Shown: positions 12,586 through 24,107, counted from the stretch's first letter. The stretch: DNA of 64,000 nucleotides from Podarcis raffonei (GCF_027172205.1 NC_070602.1:58485520-58549519); one strand, 5' to 3'. Numbers and translations: made by a program. Notes: generated by a model not told the origin, from the sequence alone.

Positions 12586-12845
12586 CAGTGGTACCTCTAG
12601 ATACGAATGGGATCCGTTCTGGAGCCCCGTTCACATCTAGAATTAAATGTAACTAGCAATGGCACGTCTGCGCACGCATGCGTCGCTTTTCGCCGCTTCT
12701 GCGCATGCGCGTGCCGTCATTTTGAGCGTCTGTGCATGCGCAAGCGGCGAAACCCGGAAGTAACGCACTCTGTTACTTCCAGGTTGCCGAGGAGCGCAAC
12801 TCGAATGCACTTAACTCGAAGCATATTCAACCCGAGGTATGACTG
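12586..12845. mobile_element. TA-flanked MITE, CpG-rich family B copy
   Basis: Starts CAGTGGTACCTCTAGATACG and ends CCCGAGGTATGACTG, with TA on each side. Unlike its neighbours it retains many CpG dinucleotides (tgcgcacgcatgcg, tctgcgcatgcgcg), suggesting a younger or less methylated insertion. It lies only about 450 bp from the 11,881 copy. Confidence 0.85.
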
Positions 12846-13699
12846 TACTACTTCTGATGGCACCTTCAGAGGATTGGGAATTGTAATTGAATGTAGTCAT
12901 GGTGAAAATTGAAGCAGTGTGGTCTTTTGCCCAGATTAGTTAATCCAGAACACTACTTGTCTCTGACTCCTTCCATCATTTCTTTGGGTCTGCCCACTGC
13001 CAGTATGTGGCCCCTGATGAATTATCCCTGGATGAATGTGGCCCTCAACTAAAGAACAAGGTGAACCCCCCCTTGCAGGAGATAATTGACTTCATTCCCA
13101 GAGCAGCATTTTGTACCTAGCTTCCTTCTCCCTCTGGCCAGCTCTGAACCTTGCATTAGGTTCTAAAATTGGTGTATCTCAATATTCCGGGGACAGAGGG
13201 GAAAACTCACAAGCTTGAAGTCTGGCCACTTCTGATCTAGATTATTGAATGGCTTTAAAAAGTTGGTCCTGTTAGAAAAGCCACTTAAATAAATACACTT
13301 TATTATGCATTTTGTGTTTTTTATTGTGATTTTATGTTGTGAGATCTACAGGTGTGGGAGGGATACAAAATTAATAAATAATGTTAAAATATTGCAAAAT
13401 AATGCATATAGTCTTGATAGCACTTTGCTGAGGAAACTGAACAAAAATAGTGTATAATATGGGGGGAAATAAGCAAACAGAGGTTTTGTCTTTCTTAGTA
13501 TAGGGCTTGTACATAGCAGGGACCATGCAGATGGGAAACTCCCTCAGAACCACACAACCAATCAGGGCATATGCTAATTTAGTAAGGATCATGCTATTCT
13601 GCCTGGTTGCTAAGCAACACCTCCACCACCTCCACCACCACTGCTGCTCTGATTAGTTGGCTTACTGATAACAGAATTAACCCTTCAGTTACACATGAA
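12846..13699. other. intergenic, nothing recognised
   Basis: No gene was seen and no repeat that I can name with confidence. A short (CCACCT)-like run lies near 13,620. Confidence 0.4.
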
Positions 13700-14170
13700 A
13701 TGATCCTTGCTGTTGCACTCCCAGCAGGTCCCATATAAACCCTATAAAGCCTTGTCTCAGGGACCACCTTATCCCATCATCAACCTTCCTGAGGTCCGTC
13801 ATCAGAGGCCCTTCGCTATATGCCTGCTCTAAGGAAGGTGTGGAGCATGGCAACGTGAGAATGGGCTTTTTCACTGTTTGTGGAGTGCTCTCCCCAGGAA
13901 ATCACACCTAATGCAATCATTATAGGCTTTAATTTAAGGCATCCGGCTAAGACATTTTTGCCAAGGCCTTGGGCTCTTACTTTTGGATGATGCCTTCATA
14001 TGATTCTGCCCTCTGCTGAGGTTCTCATCTTTTAGTGGGGTGGGGTCAAATTTGCCCTTTTTAAATAGTATTATTAGATCTGCCCTTTAAGAATCTTATT
14101 TGTTATATGTGGCTTTTCCTCACTGATTTCAGCTGTTTTGTACTTTATGCTGTTGTAAGTCACTTGGATA
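13700..14170 (+). mobile_element. L2-like LINE fragment
   Basis: The text around 13,790-14,000 ('gcatggcaacgtgagaatgggctttttcactg..gtggagtgctctccc') is a degenerate + strand version of the L2/CR1-group RT C-terminal block, normally RAFSV..P.LWN.LP. It ends in the 'ttttgtactttatgctgttgtaag' 3' region. All frames are broken. Confidence 0.55.
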
Positions 14171-14399
14171 CTTTTCTTGTACAAAGTGACAAACAAACAA
14201 AAGAAATAATTGTTATAATTATATATCCTTTTAAAGAGGCATGCTATTTCCTGCAGCCGCCCTGTTCCTTATTCTGCAGCAGATCCTTACACATTGCCAG
14301 AGAAATCCCTGAAGAGGTTAAGAGAAACTGAGCTCCCTCAAGCACTTCAGGAACACTTATTAACCACCTCCTTTGAACTGAACAGAGTTTGTTTTCCAA

Positions 14400-15400
14400 G
14401 GAGTGATATGGACTTCTAATTTGGTAGATGCTGTTCGGAAAAATGCTCTATATTTTTATCAACTACTTTAAACAAAATGAATCAAAGTGTCTGGATTCAT
14501 TCCTATGATATCATTGGTAAAGCAACACAAGCAGTCAGAGCCTAAGAAGTTTCAGTGCACATACACTTTTTCATGCTATTTATAGCCCATATCTTAGTGA
14601 ATGGCACCATGCAGTAGACAGCTTATAATGTCATAAAAGATATACTGTAAATAATCATCTAAAAATGGGTCAAATCAAACACAGGGAATAAATGGGAAGA
14701 GCCATGAAACTTACCCACACCATACAGTGTGAAGACATATTAATTCACCAGAGTGTCCAAAATTGTCTCCAGTATATCTTTCTCTATTTAACCCGGACCT
14801 TTCCTCTCCATGGATTATTTTATTACGACTTAAAGTAAAACTATTGAACAAAACACTGACCAAGCAAATCTACCACTGGTCGGCTTTCGTACAAGTGTGC
14901 AGCCTCAGCAGACTCAAATTAAGATGCGAAGCATTTTATTAGTTAACTTTCTCTGTCTTTTCGTTATCCGTTCTGCTCATCTTACTTTCAAATCGCCTTT
15001 TAATTGACCATTTAAGTCTGATTACAATCAATCCAAATGCAATGTTCAGATGCAATGTTCAGATGGCCATTTGACTACCATTCTTTCAGATCCCAGGTTA
15101 CTTCTGTTTTGTCAAATAAAGGTCAATTATAGCTGCCATGGCCAGGATGCTTCCAGTGACCTTTGGCCTTCAATTCTTGACCTCCACTGTGCCTGAGCCA
15201 TGACTCATGGCGACAAAAAAACCCCAACATGATTAGTTAAGAAACTGTCATGAAAGCAGGGGGCAGTGCACATCACAGCAAATAATTTATAAAACATACT
15301 CTGGAAATGTTAAATGATTCACCAGTGGATGTAGGGCTCTCCTTTTCGAATTAAAATTATTTCAAAAGCTTCTGGAGTCAACCCAATTTAAATAACCTTC
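14400..15400. promoter_or_regulatory. repeat-poor block, candidate distal FGF19 element
   Basis: A kilobase without recognisable repeats in an otherwise repeat-dense flank, about 9 kb upstream of FGF19. Bases 15,157-15,169 read TGACCTTTGGCCT, a direct repeat with 1-bp spacing (DR1) on the - strand. A further TGACCT half-site is at 15,178-15,183. A perfect AP-1 core TGACTCA at 15,201-15,207 sits inside the palindrome gccatgactcatggc. Assignment as an enhancer is inference. Confidence 0.3.
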
Positions 15401-15641
15401 AGCGAATGTCATTTGGTCCAAAATATAAAGACTATAAATGATTGCATACAGGGCCTGATGATGATAATGATGATGGGGAAAAGGATAACATTCAAAAATG
15501 CTTTTCTCTATTTACTTCCAAAAGAAAGTATATGCAACAAAATGACTATTTCTATTAGTATACTAATGTATACTTATACTGTTTGGAGTCTCTCCATGCT
15601 CATGCTTATGTGGCAAAAAGTGCGCCCTTCACCCCAGAAGA

Positions 15642-15895
15642 GGCAAAGGTAAGTAAATGACCCCATGATGTTTAAGTCCAGTCAAAGGCGACTATGAGGG
15701 TTTGGTGCTCATCTTGCTTTCAGGCCAAGGGAGACGGCGTTTGTCTGCAGACAGCTTTCCGGGTCATGTGGCCAGCATAACTAAACTGCTTCTGGCACAA
15801 CAGGACATTGTGGCAAGTGCCAGAGTACATGAAAATGCTGTTTACCTTCCTGCCACCTATTTACTTGCGCTGGTGTGTTTTCAAACTGCTAACTA
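15642..15895 (-). mobile_element. Sauria-like SINE, old copy
   Basis: A diverged - strand copy of the tRNA-derived SINE that recurs in this window. The 'ccgggtcatgtggccagcat' block, the 'ctatttacttgcgct' block and the aaaggtaagtaaatgacc end are all recognisable. The tRNA-like head is mostly missing. It carries the longer subfamily insert (tctgcagacagctttcc). Confidence 0.75.
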
Positions 15896-15954
15896 GCCTG
15901 AACAATATGGTGCTAACTAGCCTGAACTATATAGGGTTCATTTCCAGGTGCAGT

Positions 15955-16190
15955 TAATGTCCGATTGAGCGGAAAGGCTATAACTTGGTGGGAAACCATT
16001 CACCTTGCATGCAGAAGGTTCTAGGTTCAGAAGGCTCACATCTCTAGCTTTGGAATGTCTTCTGCTTAAAACCCTGAAGACCTGCCCCCCCACCCCACCC
16101 CACCCCACCCAATCAGAACAGACAATACTGAGCTAGATGGATCAATAGTCAGACCCAGTATAAGGCAGCTTTCTCTATTTCTATATTCCT
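15955..16190 (+). mobile_element. second tRNA-type SINE
   Basis: The text 'ttgcatgcagaaggttctaggttc' resembles a pol III B box, and 'ctgagctagatggatcaatagt..gacccagtataaggcagc' is a well-known reptilian SINE 3' half. A (CCCCA)n run splits it at 16,085-16,110. The exact family name is not certain. Confidence 0.55.
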
Positions 16191-16213
16191 GAGTTAACCT
16201 TAGAACCAGGTTA

Positions 16214-16565
16214 GGTAAAGGTAAAGGGACCCCTGACCATTAGGTCCAGTCGTGGCCGACTCTGGGATTGCAGCGCTCATCTCACTTTATTGGCCAAGGG
16301 TGCCAGCATACAGCTTCCGGGTCATGTGGCCAGCATGACTAAGCCACTTCTGGCGAACCAGAGCAGCACACGGAAACACCGTTTACCTTCCCGCCAGAGT
16401 GGTACCTATTTATCTACTTGCACTTTGATGTGCTTTCGAACTGCTAGGTTGGCAGGAGCAGGGAACGAGCAACGGGAGCTCACCCCGTCGCGGGGATTCG
16501 AACCACCGACCTTTTGATCAGCAAGTCCTAGGCTCTGTGGTTTAACCCACAGCGCCACCCACGTC
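16214..16565 (-). mobile_element. Sauria-like SINE, full length with 16-bp TSD
   Basis: A complete - strand SINE. The tRNA-related head (read on - as ggtggcgctgtgggttaaac, B box ggttcgaatcc) lies at the right end. The body and the (ACCTTT)n tail are at the left (ggtaaaggtaaaggg). It is flanked by the perfect duplication ccttagaaccaggtta at 16,198-16,213 and 16,566-16,581. The other copies are at 15,642, 34,850, 50,083, 54,021 and 62,801. Confidence 0.92.
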
Positions 16566-16618
16566 CCTTAGAACCAGGTTACACATGTAGAAATCAGCCC
16601 AGTGTTGTCTGTTTAGAG

Positions 16619-16757
16619 CAGGGGTGGAACATCTGCAGCCCTCCAGATGCTGGTGGACTACAACTCCCATCATTTCCCACCATTGGCAGTGCTGGCTGGG
16701 GCTTCTGGGAGTTGGAGGGCCAACATCTGGAGGGTCACAGGTTCTGCCCCCTACTCT
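16619..16757. mobile_element. palindromic MITE (CAGGGGTGGAAC termini)
   Basis: The left arm 'caggggtggaacatctgcagccctccagatg' and the right arm ending 'catctggagggtcacaggttctgcccc' form an imperfect hairpin of about 140 bp. Its internal 'actacaactcccatcat' block is shared with the hAT MITEs at 17,775 and 34,364. The duplication is not clear. Confidence 0.6.
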
Positions 16758-17774
16758 AGGGCAATATGAAATCTCCAGAGATACAGTAGTATACCAAACA
16801 TCTGGCCAGCTCAACTAAGAATTCTATTGAAAACAAGCAAGATTCATCTTACCATAGGAGTGGAAAAACAAAACAAGACAAAACATTGTTTCGGTCTACA
16901 AGCATTCCCAGCATGCCAAACCCAGGATGGCTGGAATGTAATGTGTGAAGAAAGCCCTAGTAAACAACGTCAACAACCCCGATTTACCCTTCTCAGGAGA
17001 GCTAGAAAATGTCTCCCCCCCCCCCTTATTTCTTTTTCCAGAGAAGAGTTGGGTAAGCTCTACCTGGGGTCATTAATCCATAGTTCAACTGAAAAGAACA
17101 CATGTAAGCCAAAGTGTTTGGCAAGTAAACTTACAAAGAGAAATCAGTTTTTGAACACTGAGAGCAAATAATCTGAAAATGAATGTAACAGAAGGGCTAT
17201 TTCCTTCTAAACCAGAGGTCAAGTTACATATGGCCAAAAACACTGGGATAGTAGCACAATAACACATAGGTCATTCACATTGTGACTAATGGGACATAAA
17301 TGTGGGCAGGTTTGCAGCAATAGATTTTATCTATTTTAATTATGCAGAATTTCCTCTAAGGGAATATATTCCAGAGAAGAACTTGGAACTGCATGCTTAG
17401 ATTTAAAACATGATAGAAGTTTGTGGTGGCATTCAGTGCCACACATACACAAGGAAACTTTGCTGGGCAGGGAGCCTGGCTGTCATTTACATTTCCCACA
17501 GGGTCCCAGAGCAACATCAGAGGCATTCTGGGAAATTTAAATGGTGACTCCAAGTCATCTTGGACTCACTGTTGTGTTGCTGCTGTTCTCCAGCACCACC
17601 AAGGAAGCCCACCGACAGAGGACACTTTGCTGACAGCTCCTTAAACCTGGAGCCAGCCATAGTGCTGGGCAAGGAAAATAGGTTGCACATAAAATATTTA
17701 GTATACAAAAAAAGGAATCCATCTATCTCATGTCCAGAACCAGGAGGAACTGGGATTCTAAGAGCTGCCTAGTT

Positions 17775-17910
17775 CAGACATAGGCAAACTCCAGCCCTCC
17801 AGATGTTTGGGACTACAATTCCCATCATCCCTAGCTAACAGGACCAGTGGTCAGGGATGATGGGAATTGTAGTCACAGACATCTGTAGGGCCGGAGTTTG
17901 CCTATGCCTG
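17775..17910. mobile_element. hAT-type palindromic MITE, 136 bp
   Basis: The termini CAGACATAGGCAAACTCC and GGAGTTTGCCTATGCCTG are inverted repeats. The internal 'gggactacaattcccatcat' block is repeated inversely near the right end. The flanks gcctagtt (17,767-17,774) and gcctagat (17,911-17,918) are an 8-bp duplication with one mismatch, as expected for hAT elements. A same-sized copy lies at 34,364. Confidence 0.85.
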
Positions 17911-18100
17911 GCCTAGATTTATAAAGGGGATTACACCAGCCTTATTCAACTATGAGTTCCCAGATGTTGTTGAATCATGACTCCCCTCACCCCTTACAAT
18001 TGGCTAAACTGGGTGAGGATGATGGGAGTTGTAATTTCATCATCTGGTGACCCAAGGTTGAGAAGAAATAGCCTGATGGACTTTGAACAGCTAGTGCTCA

Positions 18101-18215
18101 TATCTATATCTATATCTATATCTATATCTATATCTATATCTATATCTATATCTATATCTATATCTATCTATCTATCATCTATCATCATCATCATCATCTA
18201 TATCTATCATCTATC
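18101..18215. repeat. (TATATC)n / (TATC)n / (ATC)n microsatellite
   Basis: About eleven hexamer units shade into tetramer TATC and trimer ATC units. It produces a spurious poly-(Ser-Ile) frame. Confidence 0.95.
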
Positions 18216-19304
18216 AGAACTACTGTAATCTCTTCATTTTCAAGAGCAGCTTGCCATGGGCTATAGCAGAGGTGTATGAGGGGAGCTGTTGTTTGAGGAA
18301 AGAAGTCTAAACACCAGTAGACTTATGGAACTGGTTTCATGAAACTTGGAATCTTGGCCAATATATTTATAATATTGGAAAGTAATTTTGTCAACTGATT
18401 CCAGTGACTTTTTAAAAAATGAAGTGACACAACAGTACAGCTGTTTGTTCTTTGTGTTTCTTTCTCTGTAGCAAGAGAGATCCCAAGCAAGGAATGTTTT
18501 TTACAGGAAGATTTTGCAGGGGTTTTTCTTGGTCAACTTACAATTAAAAGATGATGAAATGAGAAGAAATAAATAAAAAATAAGCTGATTCTTTTAAAGC
18601 TGATTTTTTTAAAAAAAATGTATTTCAAAGTTGTCCACAATGTGTGTGTAGGGAGGGGGGGTAAAAGATCTTAAAAATAAATTTGCATCACTTATGTATG
18701 CATTCCTCAAATGGCATCATCTTGAAGGTAATTGTATCTACAGTAGGAATGAATGGTGAGTGGGCAAGCAAACAGCAAGATGGGAAATTGTCTTATACTG
18801 AGTCATACCATTAATCCAACCATCTGCTCTGCAATGGCTGACAGCATCTCTGCAGGGATTTCCAGTCCTACCTGGATGTCCTCACAAGAACCCTGTGAGG
18901 TAGGTCAGGCTAGTGGCTACTCAGCCACTGAGCAATGGTCCTCTCCCAAATCATGTTTGACCTTGTGAAATTTGTTTCAATTAAGCCTTGCTTTCAAAAC
19001 ACCCGAAAGAAAATGAAAATAGTCCCAATGACTTCTGAAACTGATTGCTTGGGGAAAGCTGCTCCCTTTCTTTTTAATTAGAGGAGTTTCTGAGAAGTCT
19101 GAAGAACTGTGCGTCTCTTAGGAATATATTCACTACCAGCAGTGATAAAGAATCCATTACGTAAAATATCTGTCAGTGCCTTTTCATCAGCTGCACTTAA
19201 AATTAGCTTTCTAATTGTATTGATTTTTGAAAGACATCTGTAACTAGAGATTGAAATGCCATCCCAGTCTGTGGTCAGAGCAGAATATTACTTTTCACAT
19301 TGTT
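18216..19304. other. intergenic, little recognised
   Basis: No gene was seen. Bases about 18,780-18,960 resemble the reverse of the SINE 3' half at 16,120-16,180 and may be a decayed antisense copy. The rest is not assigned. Confidence 0.4.
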
Positions 19305-19640
19305 AGAACATAGAATGGAATCCTTTATTTATATCCTTGCAGGGTTTATTTTAAAGTGTGGCGTCCAGAACGGGACACAGTATTCCAGGTGAGGTCTGAC
19401 CAAGGCAGAATAGAGTGGTACTATTACTTCTCTTGATCAAGACACTATACTTCTGTTAATGCAGCCTAGAATAGCATTAGCTTTTTTTGCTGCTGCATCA
19501 CAGTGTTGACTCATGTTAAGTTTGTGGTCCACTAAGACCCCTAGATCCTTTTCACATGTACTGTTGGCAATCCAGGTCCCCCATCTTATATTTGTGCAGC
19601 TGGTTCTTCCTACCTAAGTCTCTTTCTGCCTAAATTCATT
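19305..19640 (-). mobile_element. CR1 LINE 3' region
   Basis: Antisense CR1 text: 'gtccagaacgggacacagtattccaggtgagg', 'gcattagctttttttgctgctgcatcaca', 'ggtccactaagacccctagatcc'. This is the region just upstream of, and into, the 3'UTR of CR1. It is about 330 bp and non-coding. Confidence 0.75.
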
Positions 19641-20689
19641 ATTTCACCTTTAATAAGCTCCCATTATCTGGGGCTCCCAAGTTGCACTGGTCAGCTTTTT
19701 CTGGACAGGGATGGTGGGACCTGTAGTCCACTTTGTGGGGTTTTTTATGCTCAAAGGTGTATATGTTTTAATTAATAAATAGCCCATCAACATCTGGGGG
19801 ACTGCAGGTTCCCCACCCCTCACTTCAATTAATGGAAACTTTTGTGAATGAAATTGATGCCCCAAGAACAAGACCCTTTATGAATGAACCAGCTCTAACA
19901 TAGCTGTCTTAATGGACTTTGTCGTGCCTAAAGCAGAGGCAGTGATAGTGTCCACAGCTTCTGCTACACAAAACATAAAGCCAAGTATTTGAGAAGGCAG
20001 CCGCAATAAGCTTACAGGGCACTTTCAAAACTGGCACTGCTTTATGTAGAATCAGAGAGAGGGAGAGAAGTCTTATGGCTTAAAGCGTCATCCTGTGGCC
20101 AAACAAAGAATTAAGATTAGCTGCAGAATTTGAGCATGGCTCTACCAGATGAGTCCCTAAATACCAAACATATATTGAGTCAAAATAAATCCATTCCCAA
20201 AATAAACCCATTTATCATAGATGTGTCTAATTTCAGAGCCTTCCTATAAAGCTAAAGAATCTCTGTATTGTCATTCACTAAGCACTTGGTTCTCCCCTTG
20301 GAATACTTGATCTGCGATTTCCCCCAAACGCAGATCCATTAATTCTCATGGGGAAGTTAATGGGCTCAATCCCCAATGCAGCAAAGCATTCTATCTTGCT
20401 ACAAGTATTCTAATGTATCCACCTGGTCTTAGTAATGAAACCAAGACTTGCACAACACTCTGTATGTGACAGTGCCAGGTGCTTATATGTATACTGTTTC
20501 CTATGCAAACGAATTGGATCTCTACAGGGTAAGAGGTACAGAACACTTCACAGTGTTTACTCAGAAATAAGCCCCACAGAATTCAGCAGGATATGGTCTC
20601 ACACAAGTGCATTATTTCATTTTATATATTAAATTTGTATACCATCCTTCCAACAAAGATCTCAGGCCAGTTCACAGCATCATCATCAC

Positions 20690-21095
20690 CACCATCATCA
20701 TCAACAACAACAATTTTATTATTTATGCCCCACCCATCTGGCTGGGTTTTCGCAGCCACTCTGGGCAGCTTACAACATACCTAAAAACATAATAAAAATA
20801 TCAAACATTAAAAACCTCCTGATACAGGGCTGCCTTCAGATGTCTTCTAAAAGTCAGATAGTTGTTTATTTCCTTGACATCTGAAGGGAGGGTGTTCCAC
20901 AGGGAGGGAGCCACTACCAAGAAGGCCCTCTGCCTGGTTCCCTGTAATCTCGCTTCTCACAGTGAGGGAACCAGAAGAAGACCCTCAGAGTTGGACCTCA
21001 GTGTCTGGGCAGAACAATGGGGGTAGAGATACACCTTCAGGTACACTGGGCCAAGGTCGTTCAGGGCTTTAAAGACCAGCACCAAAATACATAAT
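20690..21095 (-). mobile_element. L2-like LINE 3' end
   Basis: The left end has an (ACA)n tail, then 'tttattatttatgccccaccc', 'ctggctgggtttt..cagccactctgggcagctt' and 'gagggtgttccacagggagggagcc'. This is the same family and orientation as the longer copy in FGF19 intron 2 (30,573-31,175), but with broken frames. Confidence 0.8.
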
Positions 21096-21917
21096 AAAAA
21101 CAGAAACAAAACAGTAAGGGTGTAGCTCTACAGGTCGTCTTCAAACATTTATTGACGGCTTCCAATCATTGCAAAAAGCAAAACAATTTACTCAAAAAAT
21201 TGCCAGGAACTCATGTATTTTGTACTCATTTTATGAGATGATGATGTTGATATTATGCTGTTCTTAATGTTGGAGATAAAGACATTTTTGCGTATAAATA
21301 TGTAAAAGTCAAGTACCAAAATGTTTCAAGCATAGTTTTATTTAGGAAAACTGTAAGATGAGGACAGTCATTGCAGCATAATTGTTGGGAAGTAAGTCCC
21401 ACTGAAATCAAGAGAACTCATTAGTGAACAGAGAGCTGTATTCCAAGGAATTCATCCTCAGAGCAGGCCGACTGAAATCCATGGATTCCTCTTGGGGTTT
21501 ACTCCCAGGGAAAGAGCTTTAGTACTGAGTGAAAGGTGACATTAGAGGCTTTGAAGAAAGTCTCCTGAATGTACATCATTAGGCAATGACCTGCACTATC
21601 CTTTGTCAGGACAAGGGAGTTGGCCCCGTGATACCTGGAAGCCCAACAACTGTGTGGCTCCAAGAGCAGGAAATCTAACGGAAAAAACCAAAGCTAATCA
21701 GCGCTTCCACCTCTGTTTTGACAGTCCAGCCTAGGAACTTTGGGAATGGGTGGAATGCTAAGTTAACCAAAGATGGTCTGAGAAGTCCTTGCCTATTGGC
21801 CTTGGAGTGCCACCCAGAGGTTCACTGTGTAACTTTTACATAACAGTTTTACACACACATCACTGTGTATGCTTGTACCAAATGCATATACATTTATGTA
21901 AGCACACATTCTATACA

Positions 21918-22144
21918 CAGTGGTACCTCGGGTTAAGAACTTAATTCTGGAGGTCCATTCTTAACCTGAAACTGTTCTTAACCTGAGGTACCACTTTAGC
22001 TAATGGGGCCTCCTGCTGTCGCCATGCGATTTCAGTTCTCACCCTGAAGCAAAGTTCTTAACCTGAGGTACTATTTCTGGGTTAGCAGAGTCTGTAACCT
22101 GAAGTGTCTGTAACCTGAAGCGCCTGTAACCCGAGATACCACCG
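21918..22144. mobile_element. TA-flanked MITE, family A
   Basis: Starts CAGTGGTACCTCGGGTTAAG and ends GTAACCCGAGATACCACCG followed by TA. The left flank is CA rather than TA, a likely point change. The interior holds an extra terminus-like block (ctgaggtaccactttagc), so the family carries a fossil internal terminus. Confidence 0.8.
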
Positions 22145-22169
22145 TACATCCAGAGTGTGCTACTCAATG

Positions 22170-22440
22170 GCAAAAAAATAATTGAGGTACCTCTTGTAGT
22201 ACCTTCAAGACTAACAAATTTATAATGGCATATGCTTTCCACATACTCAAACCCACTTTGCCAGATCTTTATCACACTTCAAAATTGCATCTCATTACCT
22301 TCCAGCTCCTACCTTCCCATTTCTCCTTTATTAATTTACCTGCCAACTACCATTGCACTTCACCCATATCCCATGAAGCGGGCTTGAGCCCATTAAAACA
22401 ATGTGTTCATCTTTTAAGGTGCCATGAGACTTTCTGATTG
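22170..22440. repeat. unassigned retroelement tail
   Basis: The blocks 'gtagtaccttcaagactaacaaatt' and 'cttttaaggtgccatgagactttctg' belong to a widespread amniote repeat tail, possibly Penelope-like. Not enough is present for a firm call. Confidence 0.3.
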
Positions 22441-22774
22441 CTCTTGTTTACACTGCAAACTTTTTAACTGTTTTATTACTGAATTCCCAGTTTTATCTGT
22501 TTTTAGAATACTGTTTTGCTGTTTTTTATGTTGCAACTCTGTTTTTATGAAACTTTTTTTAAAAAGTCTTTAATGCTGTATTTTTTTGTATACAGCTTAG
22601 AGATTTTTAAATATTAAGCAGTTTGGAAATGCTTTAAGATAGATACGTAAAAAATAATATTAATAACAATATAAACTAGATAGATATGTGGTGTTATGTT
22701 ATGATTTACAGTATATTAATAAAAAGCATATTAATGAAAATATTTCTTTAAAGCAGGGTAGCGTTGGACCTGGA

Positions 22775-22925
22775 GGGCCACAGTTCAAGTCTCTCCTCAG
22801 CCATGATGCTCACTGAGAGCGACTTTGGGTCAGTCACTAGTTGGGCCTAGCCTACCACACAGGGTTGTTGTAAATTGGGAGGGGGAGAGGGGTCCTTTGA
22901 GGAAAGGTGGGATATGAATGCAATA
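22775..22925 (+). mobile_element. CORE-SINE / MIR-like element
   Basis: The text 'gactttgggtcagtcact' followed by 'cctagcctaccacacagggttgttgta' is the core and 3' half of a MIR-type SINE, ending in 'ggatatgaatgcaataaa'. It lies just upstream of the FGF19 GC-rich region. Confidence 0.65.
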
Positions 22926-23820
22926 AAGAAAGGAAGAAAAGGAAGGAAGGAGGTTAGACATCTATACAAATACGTGCTGCTTGCTCTTTCCTTCACCCCT
23001 GAGGAGAGGCACGGATGCAGGGATTCCCTTGCTTTGCAATCTTGGGAGGCGTTGCATCAGCCAACGCGCTTCTGGCCACCTTGTGGAACAAAGGCGAGGC
23101 AACCTCCCCGCCCCCTAAGTGGGCGATTTTCCGGGTCATTAGTAAATTCCATTGAGATTTATACTTTCTCCAGCCGGCCTTTTTTCAAGCTCTGTGGTCT
23201 CTGGCGGGATACAATGAGCGACCGGGCCAGCCTCGCTCACGCCACTTCCAGAGATGCCAATGGGAAAAGGGTGATCTGCTGTTGCCTTAGCAGCACGGGG
23301 AAGGGGTATTTTAAAAAAGGCGCCGGGGTTCTCGTCCATAAAAGGGGCGAAATTCAAAGCAGCCCTTTCTCAACACATATGAAATTGCTTGCATTTTTGC
23401 AAGGAGTGGGTCGTGGGAATATGTTTTGGGGAAAGCGAACAGATTGAGGGGGAGGGAGGGTCAACGCCCCCACCCAAACCCTCCTCCCGGAAAGAATTTG
23501 GAACGTCTCGGGTGAATTCTGCTGCCTTTGATCTCCCCTCTCACTTCCATTTCTCCATTGATTTCCTCGCTCTTCCTATTCTTCGCGCCTCCTGGTGCAC
23601 TCGGCTTTTCAAAGTTTTCTTTCTCGCTTCCCGCGCACCCATTTCTCCTCCCTCTGATCCTAGCTTTGGAAGCACGCTTGCTAGTCTTCCGAAAACTTTG
23701 CTCGTCGTGCGCGTTTTTTAAAGCCACGCTGGAAGAGCGGTCAGCGAATTGCTTTGGCAATAAAATAATGCGCGCGGGAGAAATGCAACCCGAAGGGGTG
23801 TCCCGGGGCTTGTGATGTAA

Positions 23821-23945
23821 TCCTTATCGATCCAGCGGGGCGGGTATTGGCCCTAGTCCTGCGATGGAGCAGTGTCTATATTGGAATTAGCCTTATCGAT
23901 TGGGCTGATAAGGAGACCTATAAAAGGCCACGGATTGGCTTTGCC
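23821..23945 (+). promoter_or_regulatory. FGF19: FGF19 core promoter
   Basis: A TATA box (tataaaagg, 23,919-23,927) predicts a start near 23,950 and a 5'UTR of about 160 nt. Upstream, the 9-mer CTTATCGAT occurs twice (23,823-23,831 and 23,892-23,900), a GATA-type gataagg lies at 23,907-23,913, a GC box gggcggg at 23,837-23,843, and two reverse CCAAT boxes (gattgg) flank the TATA box. ATCGAT is the core bound by ONECUT/CUX-type factors. Occupancy is inference. Confidence 0.7.
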
Positions 23946-24107
23946 TCTCCTGCAATCGCTCCTGAAGCAAGTCGCTCCCAAAGCCCTGAGCTTCACCACC
24001 ACCCCGCCCTGTCTTTTTTGGCCACCTCGGTCTTCTTCTTCTCCGCGGGAACCTTTGCGCCTCTGCCTGCGTTTGCGCTGCGGTGGAACTCCTCTCCTCG
24101 CCGAAAG

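Noticed and set aside
16214-16565. Possible tRNA genes from A/B-box-like sequence
   Set aside because: The promoter boxes belong to the heads of tRNA-derived SINEs; no cloverleaf with an acceptor stem is seen.
22875-23447. 190-codon + strand open frame upstream of FGF19
   Set aside because: Crosses a SINE tail into the GC-rich promoter region; no domain, no splice support, no match to FGF4 or any neighbour.
23847-24107. In-frame upstream extension of FGF19 exon 1 with an earlier Met
   Set aside because: The earlier ATG lies upstream of the TATA box, and the family signal peptide starts exactly at the ATG at 24,108.
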